Below, one piece after another: positions 8,415 to 16,748 of a stretch of 64,000 nucleotides of DNA (its first letter is position 1; the number at the start of each line of letters is the position of its first letter). The position numbers and the translations under genes were made by a program. Below the pieces are notes generated by a model, which saw only the letters and a program-made list of their open reading frames with translations, searched no databases and had not been told where the DNA came from. The stretch covers positions 124,001 through 188,000 of the forward strand of contig JANWUS010000053.1 in the NCBI GenBank assembly GCA_024958715.1, given 5' to 3'. This DNA is from Cyanobium sp. FGCU52. Lineage in GTDB: Bacteria; Cyanobacteriota; Cyanobacteriia; PCC-6307; Cyanobiaceae.

Positions 8415-11400
8415 ATGGGCTTGCTGCCGGAGTCATGGTCTCCCCGGAGGCGTCTCCTGGTTCGGGGGGGTCTTGTTGTCGGCGTTGCCGGCCTGACCGC
8501 CGGCACGGGGCTGGTGCTGGTCTCCGATCGCTTGCTGCGGCTGGCCTACGAGCGCCTGCGGCCCCGGATCGAGCGGCAGGTGGGCCGGGTGATGGGTCAT
8601 CCGCTGCAGCTCGGTCCCTATCGCGGCTTCGGCGCCGATGGGCTGGTGGTGGGACCCAGCCGCTTCCTCGCCGGTGAACGCGATGCCTCCACCGCCCTTG
8701 TGAAGGAGGTGCGGGCCACGATCGATCCGTTCATCAGCTGGCGGCTCCGCACCCTGGTGCTCGATCTCAGCTTCCGCGGCGCCCAGGTGGACCTGCGGCG
8801 CAATGACCGCGGCTGGTGGTGGGAGCTGGGGACCCTGCCGCCGGGAGGGGACCCCCCCCGGCTCGACCTCACCTTCCGGCTGCTGGAGCCTGCCGCGGTG
8901 CGGCTGCATGGTCTTGGGGCCGCCACCGCACCCTTCCCACTCGAGGCCACCGGTGACGCCCGCCTGCGGCCGCATGAGCGGGCGATCGATGCCGGCGCCC
9001 TGGTGCGGCTGCCCGGTCGGGAGGGTTCTGTGCGCTTCGATGGCCGGGGCCGCTGGCGCGAGCGGCGCTGGCGGGCCCAGCTCACCCCCCGCGGCCTGCC
9101 GGTGGCGGCCCTTCAACCGCTGTTGCCCCGCGGTGGTCCCCTCGGCCCCCTCGCCCGCGGGGCGCTGGAGGGGCGGGCGGAGGGTCGCTTCGCCCTCGAT
9201 CTGGTGCGCGGCCGGCCCTCCTGCAGCGGCAGCCTGCGGGTGCGCGGCCTGCGCTGGCGGCCCCGCAGCGGTGCCGCGCCCCTGACGGTGGACACCCTGC
9301 CGCTGCAGTGCCGGGACCAGGAGCTGGCGCTGCCTTCGGCCGACTGGCGCTACGGCCCCTGGCGGGGGGTGGCCCGGGGACGGGTGGCGAGCGACCGGCG
9401 GCTGGCCGCCCGGCTCGAGGCCCTGCCGCCGCCGGGGCATCCCCTGGGCAACGCCCCCCTGGTGGCCCTGCTGCTGGGGGGCTGGTCGGCGGACGGCCTG
9501 GAGGTGCAGAGCCTCGATGGCAGGTTGGGCCGTTCCCGGCTGCAGCTGGCCGGCCGCCTGGGCTCCCGGCTCGACCTACGCGGGGACTGGCGCTTCGACC
9601 CCCGCGATCTGCCCGCCACCGCCCGGCTGCCCGCCTGGCTGCAGCAGGCTCCCCTCAGCGGCCCGGTCGTTCTCAGCGGCACACCGGCGGATCCGGAGCT
9701 GGTGGCGAGCACCCGGGACGGCGCCCCCCTGCCCGTGCTGGGGGGACCGTGGCAGGCCGATGTGCGCTGGCGGGATGGTCGGCTCACGCTGGAGAGGCTG
9801 GAGGCGCCCCGGTTCGCCGCCAGCGCCCGGCTGCCCCTGGCCTGGGTGGCTGGACGGGGCCTGGTGAACGGTCCGCTCGAGGCCAGGCTCGCCCTGAACC
9901 GCTTCCCCCTGGAGCGCCTGGGCCCGGCCCTGGGCACCAGCCTGCAGGGAAGCCTCGACGCCGAGGGACGGCTGAGCGGGCCCCTGAACGCCCTGCGCCC
10001 CGACCTGGCGGTGCGGGTGGATCAGCCGGCCGCCGGTCCCCTGCGCCTGAGGGAGACCTGGCAGGGGCGCTTCCTCGGTGATCCCCTGCTGGCCAACGGT
10101 GGCGGCGGCCGCCTGAGCCTCACGGCCCAGAGCCCCGCCCCCCGTGGCCATCTCGAGGCCCGCTTCGATCCCCGCTGGCAGCCGGTGGCGGTGGAACTCC
10201 AGCGCGAGGGCGGCGAGCTCCGGCTCGATGGCCGTCCGTCGGCCTATCGCTGGCAGGCCCGGCAGTTCCCCCTGCGGGGTCTGGAGGTGCTGCTGGGCAA
10301 GCCCCGCGTCTTCCGCCCCCTGGAGGGGCGTCTGGCCGGGCAGGGCACGATGAGCCTGCAGCCCCTGGCGTTCGATGGCCGGGCCGAGGTGCGCGATCCC
10401 CTGCTCCTGGGCATCGCCGGCCGCCGGGTGGCCGCCAACGTGCAGTACCGGGATCGGGACTATCGCCTCAAGGGTGACGTCGAGACCCTGGCCGGGGCCC
10501 GGATCGATGCCGATCTCCGCGGCCGCTGGGAGGGTCCGTTCCAGGCCCGCTTCCAGGGGCGCGGCCTCGACAGCAGCCTGTTCCGCCAGCTGCTCGGCTC
10601 CCTGCCCTCCTGGCGGGGGGGATCCCTGCCGCCGATGGGCCAGGCCCAGGACCTGGCGGGCCTGATGATCGACACCTTCGGCGGCACCGTCCAGGGCCAG
10701 CTCCAGGCTCTGGATGCGGCCAGGGCGCAGCTGGCCGCCCACGATCGCAACCTGCGCGGCGCCGACCGGGGGCAGCGGCTGGCGCGACTCCAGGCGCGCT
10801 TCGATGCCGATGTCCGGCTCTCAGGTCCTGATTTCGGTCGCGTCCAGGCCGAGCTCGATGCCCGCGGTCACCTCTGGGAAGAACAGGACGACCAGGATCA
10901 GGCCCTTTCCCTCGAACCGGTCGTGATCCGACTGGAGGGCCCCCTGGGGGCCGGGGCCGGCAGCTTCGCCATCTCCGGTCTGTCGCTGGCGCTGCTCACC
11001 CTGCTGACCCCCGTGCCCGAGAGCCTGCGGGGCAGCCTGGTGGCCCAGGGCCGCTACCGCCTCGGGGGCCGCCGCCCCGAGCTGGCGGTGGATCTGGCGC
11101 TGAAGGACGCCAGCCTCGGCCGCAATCGTCTGGCGCTTGAACGCGGCCGGGTGGAGCTGCAGGGCGAGGCCCTGGCCCTCGACCTGGCGCTGCGTGGGGG
11201 CGATGCCTTCAACAGCGTCGATCTCTCCGGCACCCTCCCCCTGGATCGACGCCGTGAGGGGCTGGAACTGCGTCTGGCCAGCCGTGGCGACGGCCTGCGC
11301 TTCCTCACCGATCTCACCGGTCAGGCGGTGGAGTGGCGCAGGGGCAGCGCCGACCTGCAGCTGCTGGTGCGCGGCAGCGTGGTGGATCCGATCGCCAACG

Positions 11401-12803
11401 GCTTCCTTCGCCTGCGGGGCGGCGAGTGTCGCTTCATCGGTCAGACCGTGCAGGGCATCGAGGCCACGGTGCTGTTCGACTTCGAGCAGATGCTGGTGCA
11501 GGAGCTCAAGGCCCGGGTGGGCCGCGGCGGGCGGATCAGCGGCCAGGGAAGGATCGGCCTGGTCCGCCCCCTCTCCCCCGACCAGACGCTGGCGGTGGTG
11601 CTGCGGGACGTGCCGTTCGTCCTGCCCCGGATCAAGGCGGTGGGCGATGGCCGGATCAGCTTCGGGGGCAGCCTGCGGGCGCCGGAGATGGGCGGCGAGC
11701 TGGCGATCAGCCGCGGCAGCATCGATGCCCAGCCCGGCCAGCTGGCCCGCACCCCCGCCGGCAGCGCCCCCGGCTCGGACCAGGCGGTGAAGCCGGTGAG
11801 CATGAATCAGCTGCTGGAGACGAACTGGGACTTCCGCGAACCGCTCGTGCTGATGGGCCCGGACGTGGAATCCCCCGCCGCCGAGTCCCTGCGCCAGGCC
11901 ATCCCCCGGGTCCCCTGGCTGGCGTTCGAGGGCCTGCGGCTCACCTTCGGGCCCGACCTGCGGGTGGTGCTGCCGCGGGTGGCCAACTTCCGCATCGGTG
12001 GGGCCCTGCGCATCGGCGGCCGGCTGGATTCGACCCTCCAGGCCTCGGGGGTGGTGCGGCTGCTGGGCGGCCGGCTCAACCTGTTCACCACCAGCTTCAG
12101 CCTCGATCCCGATGCGCCGAACGTGGCGATCTTCACCCCCTCCCTCGGCCTGGTGCCCTACCTCGACATCGCCATGCGCACCCGCGTCTCCGACAGCCTG
12201 CGGGTGGGCGGCAACGGCGGCGAAGAGAGCGCCGACCCCGCCACTCTCAACGCCCTGGAATCGATGCGGGGGCTCTCGGCCTTCAATCCCCTCAAGCTGA
12301 TCCTGGTCACCGTGAGCGTGAGCGGTCCGGCGGACCGGATCGCCGAGAACATCCGCCTGCGCAGCAGTCCGCCCCTGCCGGAATCGCGGCTGGTGGCGCT
12401 GATCGGCGGCAACTCCCTGGCCGGCCTCAGCGGCGGGGCCGCCGGCACCGCCCTGGCCACGGTGGTGGGCCAGTCCCTGCTCTCGCCCCTGCTGGGCACC
12501 CTCAGCGATGCCTTCGGCCGCCGCGTCAGCCTCGCCCTTTATCCCACCTACGTTAGCCCGGAGGTCAGCTCCGAGAAGGAGATCCGCTCGGGCCGGCTGC
12601 CGCCCCAGCTGGTGTTCGGCTCCGAGATCGGTCTCGACGTCACCGACCGTCTGAACCTGTCGGTGCTGGCGGCCCCCAACCGCTCCGACATCCCTCCCCA
12701 GATCAACCTGAAGTACAAGGCGTCGGAATCGTTCAATCTGGAAGGCTCCGTCGACACCCAGGGGGCCTGGCAGACCCTGCTGCAGGTGTTCTTCCGCTTC
12801 TGA
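8415..12803 (+). CDS. tamB: TamB/TIC236-like translocation and assembly protein (DUF490)
   Basis: A very large protein of 1462 residues with one N-terminal membrane anchor (about 15-37), a long body of repetitive amphipathic beta strands rich in LxGxL-type patterns, and a C-terminal DUF490/TamB domain (about 1150-1462). The final residues alternate and end in Phe (LLQVFFRF), like a beta signal. In proteobacteria TamB spans the periplasm and works with an Omp85 partner in outer-membrane assembly and lipid transport; the plastid relative TIC236 links the outer and inner import machinery. By homology this protein should bridge the two envelope membranes. It is divergent from the Ycf51-like gene and followed 8 bases later by the ROK kinase. 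No interruption is seen along its length. Confidence 0.9.
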   Translation: MGLLPESWSPRRRLLVRGGLVVGVAGLTAGTGLVLVSDRLLRLAYERLRPRIERQVGRVMGHPLQLGPYRGFGADGLVVGPSRFLAGERDASTALVKEVRATIDPFISWRLRTLVLDLSFRGAQVDLRRNDRGWWWELGTLPPGGDPPRLDLTFRLLEPAAVRLHGLGAATAPFPLEATGDARLRPHERAIDAGALVRLPGREGSVRFDGRGRWRERRWRAQLTPRGLPVAALQPLLPRGGPLGPLARGALEGRAEGRFALDLVRGRPSCSGSLRVRGLRWRPRSGAAPLTVDTLPLQCRDQELALPSADWRYGPWRGVARGRVASDRRLAARLEALPPPGHPLGNAPLVALLLGGWSADGLEVQSLDGRLGRSRLQLAGRLGSRLDLRGDWRFDPRDLPATARLPAWLQQAPLSGPVVLSGTPADPELVASTRDGAPLPVLGGPWQADVRWRDGRLTLERLEAPRFAASARLPLAWVAGRGLVNGPLEARLALNRFPLERLGPALGTSLQGSLDAEGRLSGPLNALRPDLAVRVDQPAAGPLRLRETWQGRFLGDPLLANGGGGRLSLTAQSPAPRGHLEARFDPRWQPVAVELQREGGELRLDGRPSAYRWQARQFPLRGLEVLLGKPRVFRPLEGRLAGQGTMSLQPLAFDGRAEVRDPLLLGIAGRRVAANVQYRDRDYRLKGDVETLAGARIDADLRGRWEGPFQARFQGRGLDSSLFRQLLGSLPSWRGGSLPPMGQAQDLAGLMIDTFGGTVQGQLQALDAARAQLAAHDRNLRGADRGQRLARLQARFDADVRLSGPDFGRVQAELDARGHLWEEQDDQDQALSLEPVVIRLEGPLGAGAGSFAISGLSLALLTLLTPVPESLRGSLVAQGRYRLGGRRPELAVDLALKDASLGRNRLALERGRVELQGEALALDLALRGGDAFNSVDLSGTLPLDRRREGLELRLASRGDGLRFLTDLTGQAVEWRRGSADLQLLVRGSVVDPIANGFLRLRGGECRFIGQTVQGIEATVLFDFEQMLVQELKARVGRGGRISGQGRIGLVRPLSPDQTLAVVLRDVPFVLPRIKAVGDGRISFGGSLRAPEMGGELAISRGSIDAQPGQLARTPAGSAPGSDQAVKPVSMNQLLETNWDFREPLVLMGPDVESPAAESLRQAIPRVPWLAFEGLRLTFGPDLRVVLPRVANFRIGGALRIGGRLDSTLQASGVVRLLGGRLNLFTTSFSLDPDAPNVAIFTPSLGLVPYLDIAMRTRVSDSLRVGGNGGEESADPATLNALESMRGLSAFNPLKLILVTVSVSGPADRIAENIRLRSSPPLPESRLVALIGGNSLAGLSGGAAGTALATVVGQSLLSPLLGTLSDAFGRRVSLALYPTYVSPEVSSEKEIRSGRLPPQLVFGSEIGLDVTDRLNLSVLAAPNRSDIPPQINLKYKASESFNLEGSVDTQGAWQTLLQVFFRF

Positions 12804-12811
12804 TCGCCGCC

Positions 12812-13732
12812 TTGTCCCTGTCCGCTCCCGCCCCCGCGCCCGGATCCGCCCGCGAACTGATCGGTGTCGATCTCGGCGGCACCGCCATCAAGCTGCTGCG
12901 CTGCACCACCGAGGGCGAGAGCCTGGCGGAGCTGGAGGTGCCCACGCCCCGGCCCGCGGTGCCGGGGGCGGTGACGATGGCCCTGGTGGAGGCGATCGAA
13001 CGCCTCGATCCCGAACGCAGGGCCGACCGGATCGGCATCGGCCATCCGGGGCCGGCCGACCGGGCGGGCCGGGTGGCCCGCATCGCCATCAACCTGCCGG
13101 GCTGGCGGGAGGTGCCGCTGGCCGACTGGCTCGAGCTCCAGCTGGGCCGCCCGGTCACCTGCGAGAACGACGGCAACTGCGCCGCCCTGGGCGAGGCCTG
13201 GCTCGGGGCCGCCCGCGATGTCGACGACGTGCTGCTGCTCACCCTCGGCACCGGCGTGGGCGGGGCGGTGCTGCTGGGCGGGCGGCTGTTCCGCGGCCAC
13301 GCCGGCGCCGCCGCCGAACCGGGCCTGATCGGCGTCGATCCCGAGGGGCCGCCCTGCAACAGCGGCAACCGGGGCTCGCTGGAGTCGTACTGCAGCCTTG
13401 CCGGCCTGGCACGCCTGAGCCCGCTGGATCCGCGCGAGCTTCTGCAGCGCGCCGATGCCGGTGAGGCGGAGGCGCTTGGCGTGTGGGCGGCCTACGGGCA
13501 GCGGCTGGGGGTGGGCCTGAGTTCGCTGCTCTATCTGTTCACGCCGCGGCTGGTGCTGATCGGCGGCGGCCTCAGCGCCGCTTCGCACCACTTCCTGCCG
13601 GCGGCCTGGCAGGAGGTGGAGCGCCGGGTGCTGGCGGTGAGCCGGGAGGGGCTGGAGATCCGCCGCGGCGCGCTGGGCAACGGCGCCGGCCGGCTGGGGG
13701 CGGCCTGGCTGGCCCGGGACCGCTTGGGATGA
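12812..13732 (+). CDS. ROK family sugar kinase (probable glucokinase)
   Basis: ROK kinases phosphorylate glucose or related sugars with ATP or polyphosphate. The ATP phosphate loop [10 protein letters not shown] is at about 18-27, and the catalytic Asp sits in [11 protein letters not shown]. The usual zinc motif CxCGxxGC appears degenerate as CNSGNRGS, keeping only the first Cys, so the usual four-ligand zinc site may be absent or altered. It starts with TTG at 12812, eight bases after the tamB-like stop, and is followed at once by proA. A separate Glk-type glucokinase lies at 23464-24510, so the strain carries two candidate glucokinases. N-acetylglucosamine, mannose or fructose kinase activity is not excluded. 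Confidence 0.82.
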   Translation: MSLSAPAPAPGSARELIGVDLGGTAIKLLRCTTEGESLAELEVPTPRPAVPGAVTMALVEAIERLDPERRADRIGIGHPGPADRAGRVARIAINLPGWREVPLADWLELQLGRPVTCENDGNCAALGEAWLGAARDVDDVLLLTLGTGVGGAVLLGGRLFRGHAGAAAEPGLIGVDPEGPPCNSGNRGSLESYCSLAGLARLSPLDPRELLQRADAGEAEALGVWAAYGQRLGVGLSSLLYLFTPRLVLIGGGLSAASHHFLPAAWQEVERRVLAVSREGLEIRRGALGNGAGRLGAAWLARDRLG

Positions 13733-13739
13733 TGGAGCG

Positions 13740-15071
13740 ATGACCCAGACCCTCCCCTCCGCCGCTGCGGCGGTTCCGGATCCGAGCCCCGATCTTTTGT
13801 CCCGTGCCGCCGCCGTGCGCCGCGCCGCCATGGCGCTCGGCCAGTGCGGCGACGACGAGCGCCGCGCCGCCGTGCGGGCGATGGCCGACGCCCTGGAGCG
13901 GGCGGCCCCGCGCATCGAGGCGGCCAACCGGGAGGATCTGGAGGCCGCGGCCGCCGCCGGCCTGGCCCCACCGCTGGTGGCGCGGCTGAAGCTGGATGGC
14001 CCCAAGCTGGCGGACGCCATCGAAGGCGTGCGGCAGGTGGCGGAGGTGGCCGATCCGCTCGGCCGGCGCCAGCTGCACACCGAGCTCGACGAGGGCCTGG
14101 TGCTGGAGCGGGTGACCGTGCCCCTGGGCGTGCTGGGGGTGATCTTCGAAGCCCGACCCGATGCCGTGATGCAGATCGCCTCCCTGGCGGTGCGCTCCGG
14201 CAACGGCGCCCTGCTCAAGGGGGGACGGGAGGCGGTGCGCAGCTGCGCCGCCATCCATGAGGCCCTGCGCGAGGGGCTCACCGGCACCGCGGTGGATCCC
14301 CAGGTGCTCGAGCTGCTCACCAGCCGTGAGGAGAGCCTGGGTCTGCTGAAGCTCGACGGGCTGGTGGATCTGATCATTCCCCGCGGCTCGAACGAGCTGG
14401 TGCGCTTCATCCAGGACCACACCCGCATCCCGGTGCTGGGCCATGCCGACGGCATCTGCCATCTCTACGTGGATGCGGCGGCGGATCCTCAGCAGGCCCT
14501 GCGGCTGGCGATCGACAGCAAGACCCAGTACCCGGCCGCCTGCAACGCGATCGAGACCCTGCTGGTGCACCGGGCCATCGCCCCCGCCTTTCTGGCCGCG
14601 GCCGTGCCTGCCTTCGCCGCCGCCGGCGTGGAGCTGAGGGGGGACGCGGCCTCGCGGGCCCTGGGGGTGGCGGCCGCAGCGGATGAGGACGACTGGCGCA
14701 CCGAGTATTCGGATCTGATCCTGAGCGTGAAGGTGGTGGAGGATCTGGAGGCGGCCCTGGCCCACATCGCCCGCTACGGCTCCCGCCACACCGATGCGAT
14801 CGCCACGGCGGATCCGGTCGCCGCCGACCGTTTCCTGGCGGCGGTGGACAGCGCCGGCGTGTACTGGAACGCCTCCACCCGCTTCGCCGACGGCTTCCGC
14901 TACGGCTTCGGCGCCGAGGTGGGCATCAGCACCCAGACCCTGCCGCCCCGCGGTCCGGTGGGACTGGAGGGGCTGATCACCTACCGCTACCGCCTGCGGG
15001 GCGAGGGTCACATCGCCGCCGACTACGCCAGCGGCGCCCGGCGCTTCACCCACCGTTCGCTGCCGCTGTGA
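13740..15071 (+). CDS. proA: gamma-glutamyl phosphate reductase
   Basis: ProA reduces gamma-glutamyl phosphate with NADPH to glutamate semialdehyde, the second step of proline synthesis in the cytoplasm. The 443 residues cover the aldehyde-dehydrogenase fold: [10 protein letters not shown] in the Rossmann part, [11 protein letters not shown], and the catalytic-Cys region [13 protein letters not shown] near 267. The C-terminal [26 protein letters not shown] stretch is typical of ProA. The ATG at 13740 follows the ROK stop by seven bases, and the stop overlaps the folB start by 4 bases (GTGA). Confidence 0.96.
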   Translation: MTQTLPSAAAAVPDPSPDLLSRAAAVRRAAMALGQCGDDERRAAVRAMADALERAAPRIEAANREDLEAAAAAGLAPPLVARLKLDGPKLADAIEGVRQVAEVADPLGRRQLHTELDEGLVLERVTVPLGVLGVIFEARPDAVMQIASLAVRSGNGALLKGGREAVRSCAAIHEALREGLTGTAVDPQVLELLTSREESLGLLKLDGLVDLIIPRGSNELVRFIQDHTRIPVLGHADGICHLYVDAAADPQQALRLAIDSKTQYPAACNAIETLLVHRAIAPAFLAAAVPAFAAAGVELRGDAASRALGVAAAADEDDWRTEYSDLILSVKVVEDLEAALAHIARYGSRHTDAIATADPVAADRFLAAVDSAGVYWNASTRFADGFRYGFGAEVGISTQTLPPRGPVGLEGLITYRYRLRGEGHIAADYASGARRFTHRSLPL

Positions 15072-15439
15072 GCCCACCCCCCGAGCAGGTGCTGGTGCGG
15101 GGGCTGCGGCTGTGGGCCCACGTGGGGGTGTTCGAGCATGAGCGGCGCGACGGCCAGTGGTTCGAGCTCTCCTACCGGCTCGGAGCCGATCTCTCCGCCC
15201 CCGCCCGCGACGATGATCTGGCGGCCGGTCTCAACTACGCCACCGGCGTGGCCGCGCTGCAGCGCCAGGCCCGCTCGCTCTGCTGCCACACCCTCGAGCA
15301 CTACGCCGAGCAGATCCTCGACTGCCTTGAGCGCTGCTACGGCCCGGTGCCGATCGAGCTGGAGCTGATCAAGTGCGCCGCCCCGATCCCGGGCTTCACC
15401 GGTTCGGTGGGGGTGGTGCGCCGGCGGCGCTGGAGCTGA
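15068..15439 (+). CDS. folB: dihydroneopterin aldolase
   Basis: FolB splits dihydroneopterin to 6-hydroxymethyl-dihydropterin and glycolaldehyde in folate synthesis. The 123 residues match the usual size of 115-125. Visible family features are the N-terminal [17 protein letters not shown], the [10 protein letters not shown] segment and the catalytic-type lysine in [13 protein letters not shown]. The GTG start overlaps the proA stop by 4 bases, which suggests coupled translation. No other folate genes are nearby. Confidence 0.92.
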   Translation: MSPPPEQVLVRGLRLWAHVGVFEHERRDGQWFELSYRLGADLSAPARDDDLAAGLNYATGVAALQRQARSLCCHTLEHYAEQILDCLERCYGPVPIELELIKCAAPIPGFTGSVGVVRRRRWS

Positions 15440-15440
15440 G

Positions 15441-16127
15441 ATGGGCAACACCACGCCGATGCGGTTCCGTCCGGCGCTCTCGCGCCTCTCCATGCCGCTG
15501 CTGCTGGTGGCCGGCCATGCGGCCGCCGGACTGTTTCTGGTCAACCTGGACAAGGGCCTCACCCAGATCCAGGAGCCTTCGCTGCGCCGCTTCTCCCAGG
15601 GCGTGTACGGGCTGTTCAGCCTGCTGGTGGTGAACCATCCCCTGGTGCGGCCGGTGATCGGGCTGGCGATCGCCGTGGTGCTGTGGCGGAGTCTGCGCGC
15701 AAGGCCGGTGGCCTGGGCGATCGATCTGCTCGGGTCGCTGCTCTGCCTGCGCTGCATCCTGCAGTTCGTGCTGCTGAATCTGCTGCTGCTGGCGCCCCTG
15801 CGCTCCGGCGGCCTGCTGCTGATCCAGCTGGTGCTCTTCCTGCCGGTGATCACGGTGGCCTTCGGCTGGCTGTACTGGCGCCTCGACACCGGCGCCCGAG
15901 CAGAGGGACACCACCACCTGCGCTTCGAGGACGTAGAGGCGCAGGTCGGGGTGTTCGATTACCTGCTGCTGTCCGTGCGCAGCCTGCTGCAGCTGGAGCC
16001 GGCGGGGGCGACGGCCACCAGCCGCCTGATGAAATCGCTGTTCGTGCTGCACGGGGTGGTGATGCTCAACCTGATGGCCCTCACCCTCTCCCGGGCGATC
16101 GGCCTGGCCAGCGGCGGTACCTCATGA
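15441..16127 (+). CDS. multi-pass membrane protein, possibly ion-channel-like, function unknown
   Basis: A protein of 228 residues with about five hydrophobic segments. The C-terminal third reads like the pore module of a two-TM potassium channel: a short amphipathic helix (VFDYLLLSVRSLLQLE), a Ser/Thr/Arg turn and a final long TM helix (LFVLHGVVMLNLMALTLSRAI). However, the TVGYG selectivity filter is absent, so a channel role is only a suggestion. The ATG starts one base after the folB stop. The gene overlaps the next (lipase-like) gene by 4 bases, so a folB-membrane protein-hydrolase unit is probable. Confidence 0.7.
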   Translation: MGNTTPMRFRPALSRLSMPLLLVAGHAAAGLFLVNLDKGLTQIQEPSLRRFSQGVYGLFSLLVVNHPLVRPVIGLAIAVVLWRSLRARPVAWAIDLLGSLLCLRCILQFVLLNLLLLAPLRSGGLLLIQLVLFLPVITVAFGWLYWRLDTGARAEGHHHLRFEDVEAQVGVFDYLLLSVRSLLQLEPAGATATSRLMKSLFVLHGVVMLNLMALTLSRAIGLASGGTS

Positions 16128-16717
16128 GCGCCCCTCCCCTGGTGCTGGTGCACGGCCTGTTCGACACCCCCCGCATCTTCGACGGGCTCAAGCGGCGGCT
16201 GGAGGGCGGCCGTTGGCCCCTGCTCATCCCCCACCTGCCCCATGGCCTGGGCTGGGTGCCCCTGGCCGACCTGGCCCAGCTGCTCGGCCAGCACATCGAG
16301 GCGGCGTTCGGCAGCGACCAGCCGGTGGATGTGCTCGGGTTCTCCATGGGCGGCGTGATCGCCCGCACCTGGGTGCAGCTGGAGGGCGGGCACCGGCGCA
16401 CCCGCCGGCTCACCACCGTGGCCAGTCCCCACCGGGGCACCCTGGCGGCGGTGCCCTGGCCGCGCCCCTGGCTGCCGGGCCTGGCCGACATGAAGCCCGG
16501 CAGCAGCCTGCTGCGCCGTCTCGATCAGGAGGTGGATGCCCTGCGGTCGGTGGAGTGCTGCAGCTTCTACTGCCCCACCGATCTCACCGTGTTTCCGGGC
16601 TGGCAGGCGGTGCTGCCCTTCGGCCCCCGCCATCCCCTGCCGGTGTTCTGGCACAACCGGCTGATGGCCGAGCCCGGCTCGCTCGATCCGGTGGCCCAGG
16701 AGCTGCTGCGCCCTTGA
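16124..16717 (+). CDS. alpha/beta hydrolase, lipase-like
   Basis: A compact hydrolase of 197 residues. It starts with the oxyanion-hole pattern VLVHGLFDTP, carries the nucleophile elbow GFSMGG (Ser at about 75) and has a probable acid in PTDLTVFP and a base in FWHNRLM near the C-terminus. The shape fits small triacylglycerol-lipase or acylhydrolase families. No signal peptide is seen. The ORF track begins it at 15683, but that extension is a shadow of the membrane-protein gene; ATG at 16124 overlaps that gene's stop as ATGA. It converges with the M3 peptidase gene 31 bases downstream. Confidence 0.8.
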   Translation: MSAPPLVLVHGLFDTPRIFDGLKRRLEGGRWPLLIPHLPHGLGWVPLADLAQLLGQHIEAAFGSDQPVDVLGFSMGGVIARTWVQLEGGHRRTRRLTTVASPHRGTLAAVPWPRPWLPGLADMKPGSSLLRRLDQEVDALRSVECCSFYCPTDLTVFPGWQAVLPFGPRHPLPVFWHNRLMAEPGSLDPVAQELLRP

Positions 16718-16748
16718 GCGGCACCGGGGACGCAGCAGCTCCTGGGTC

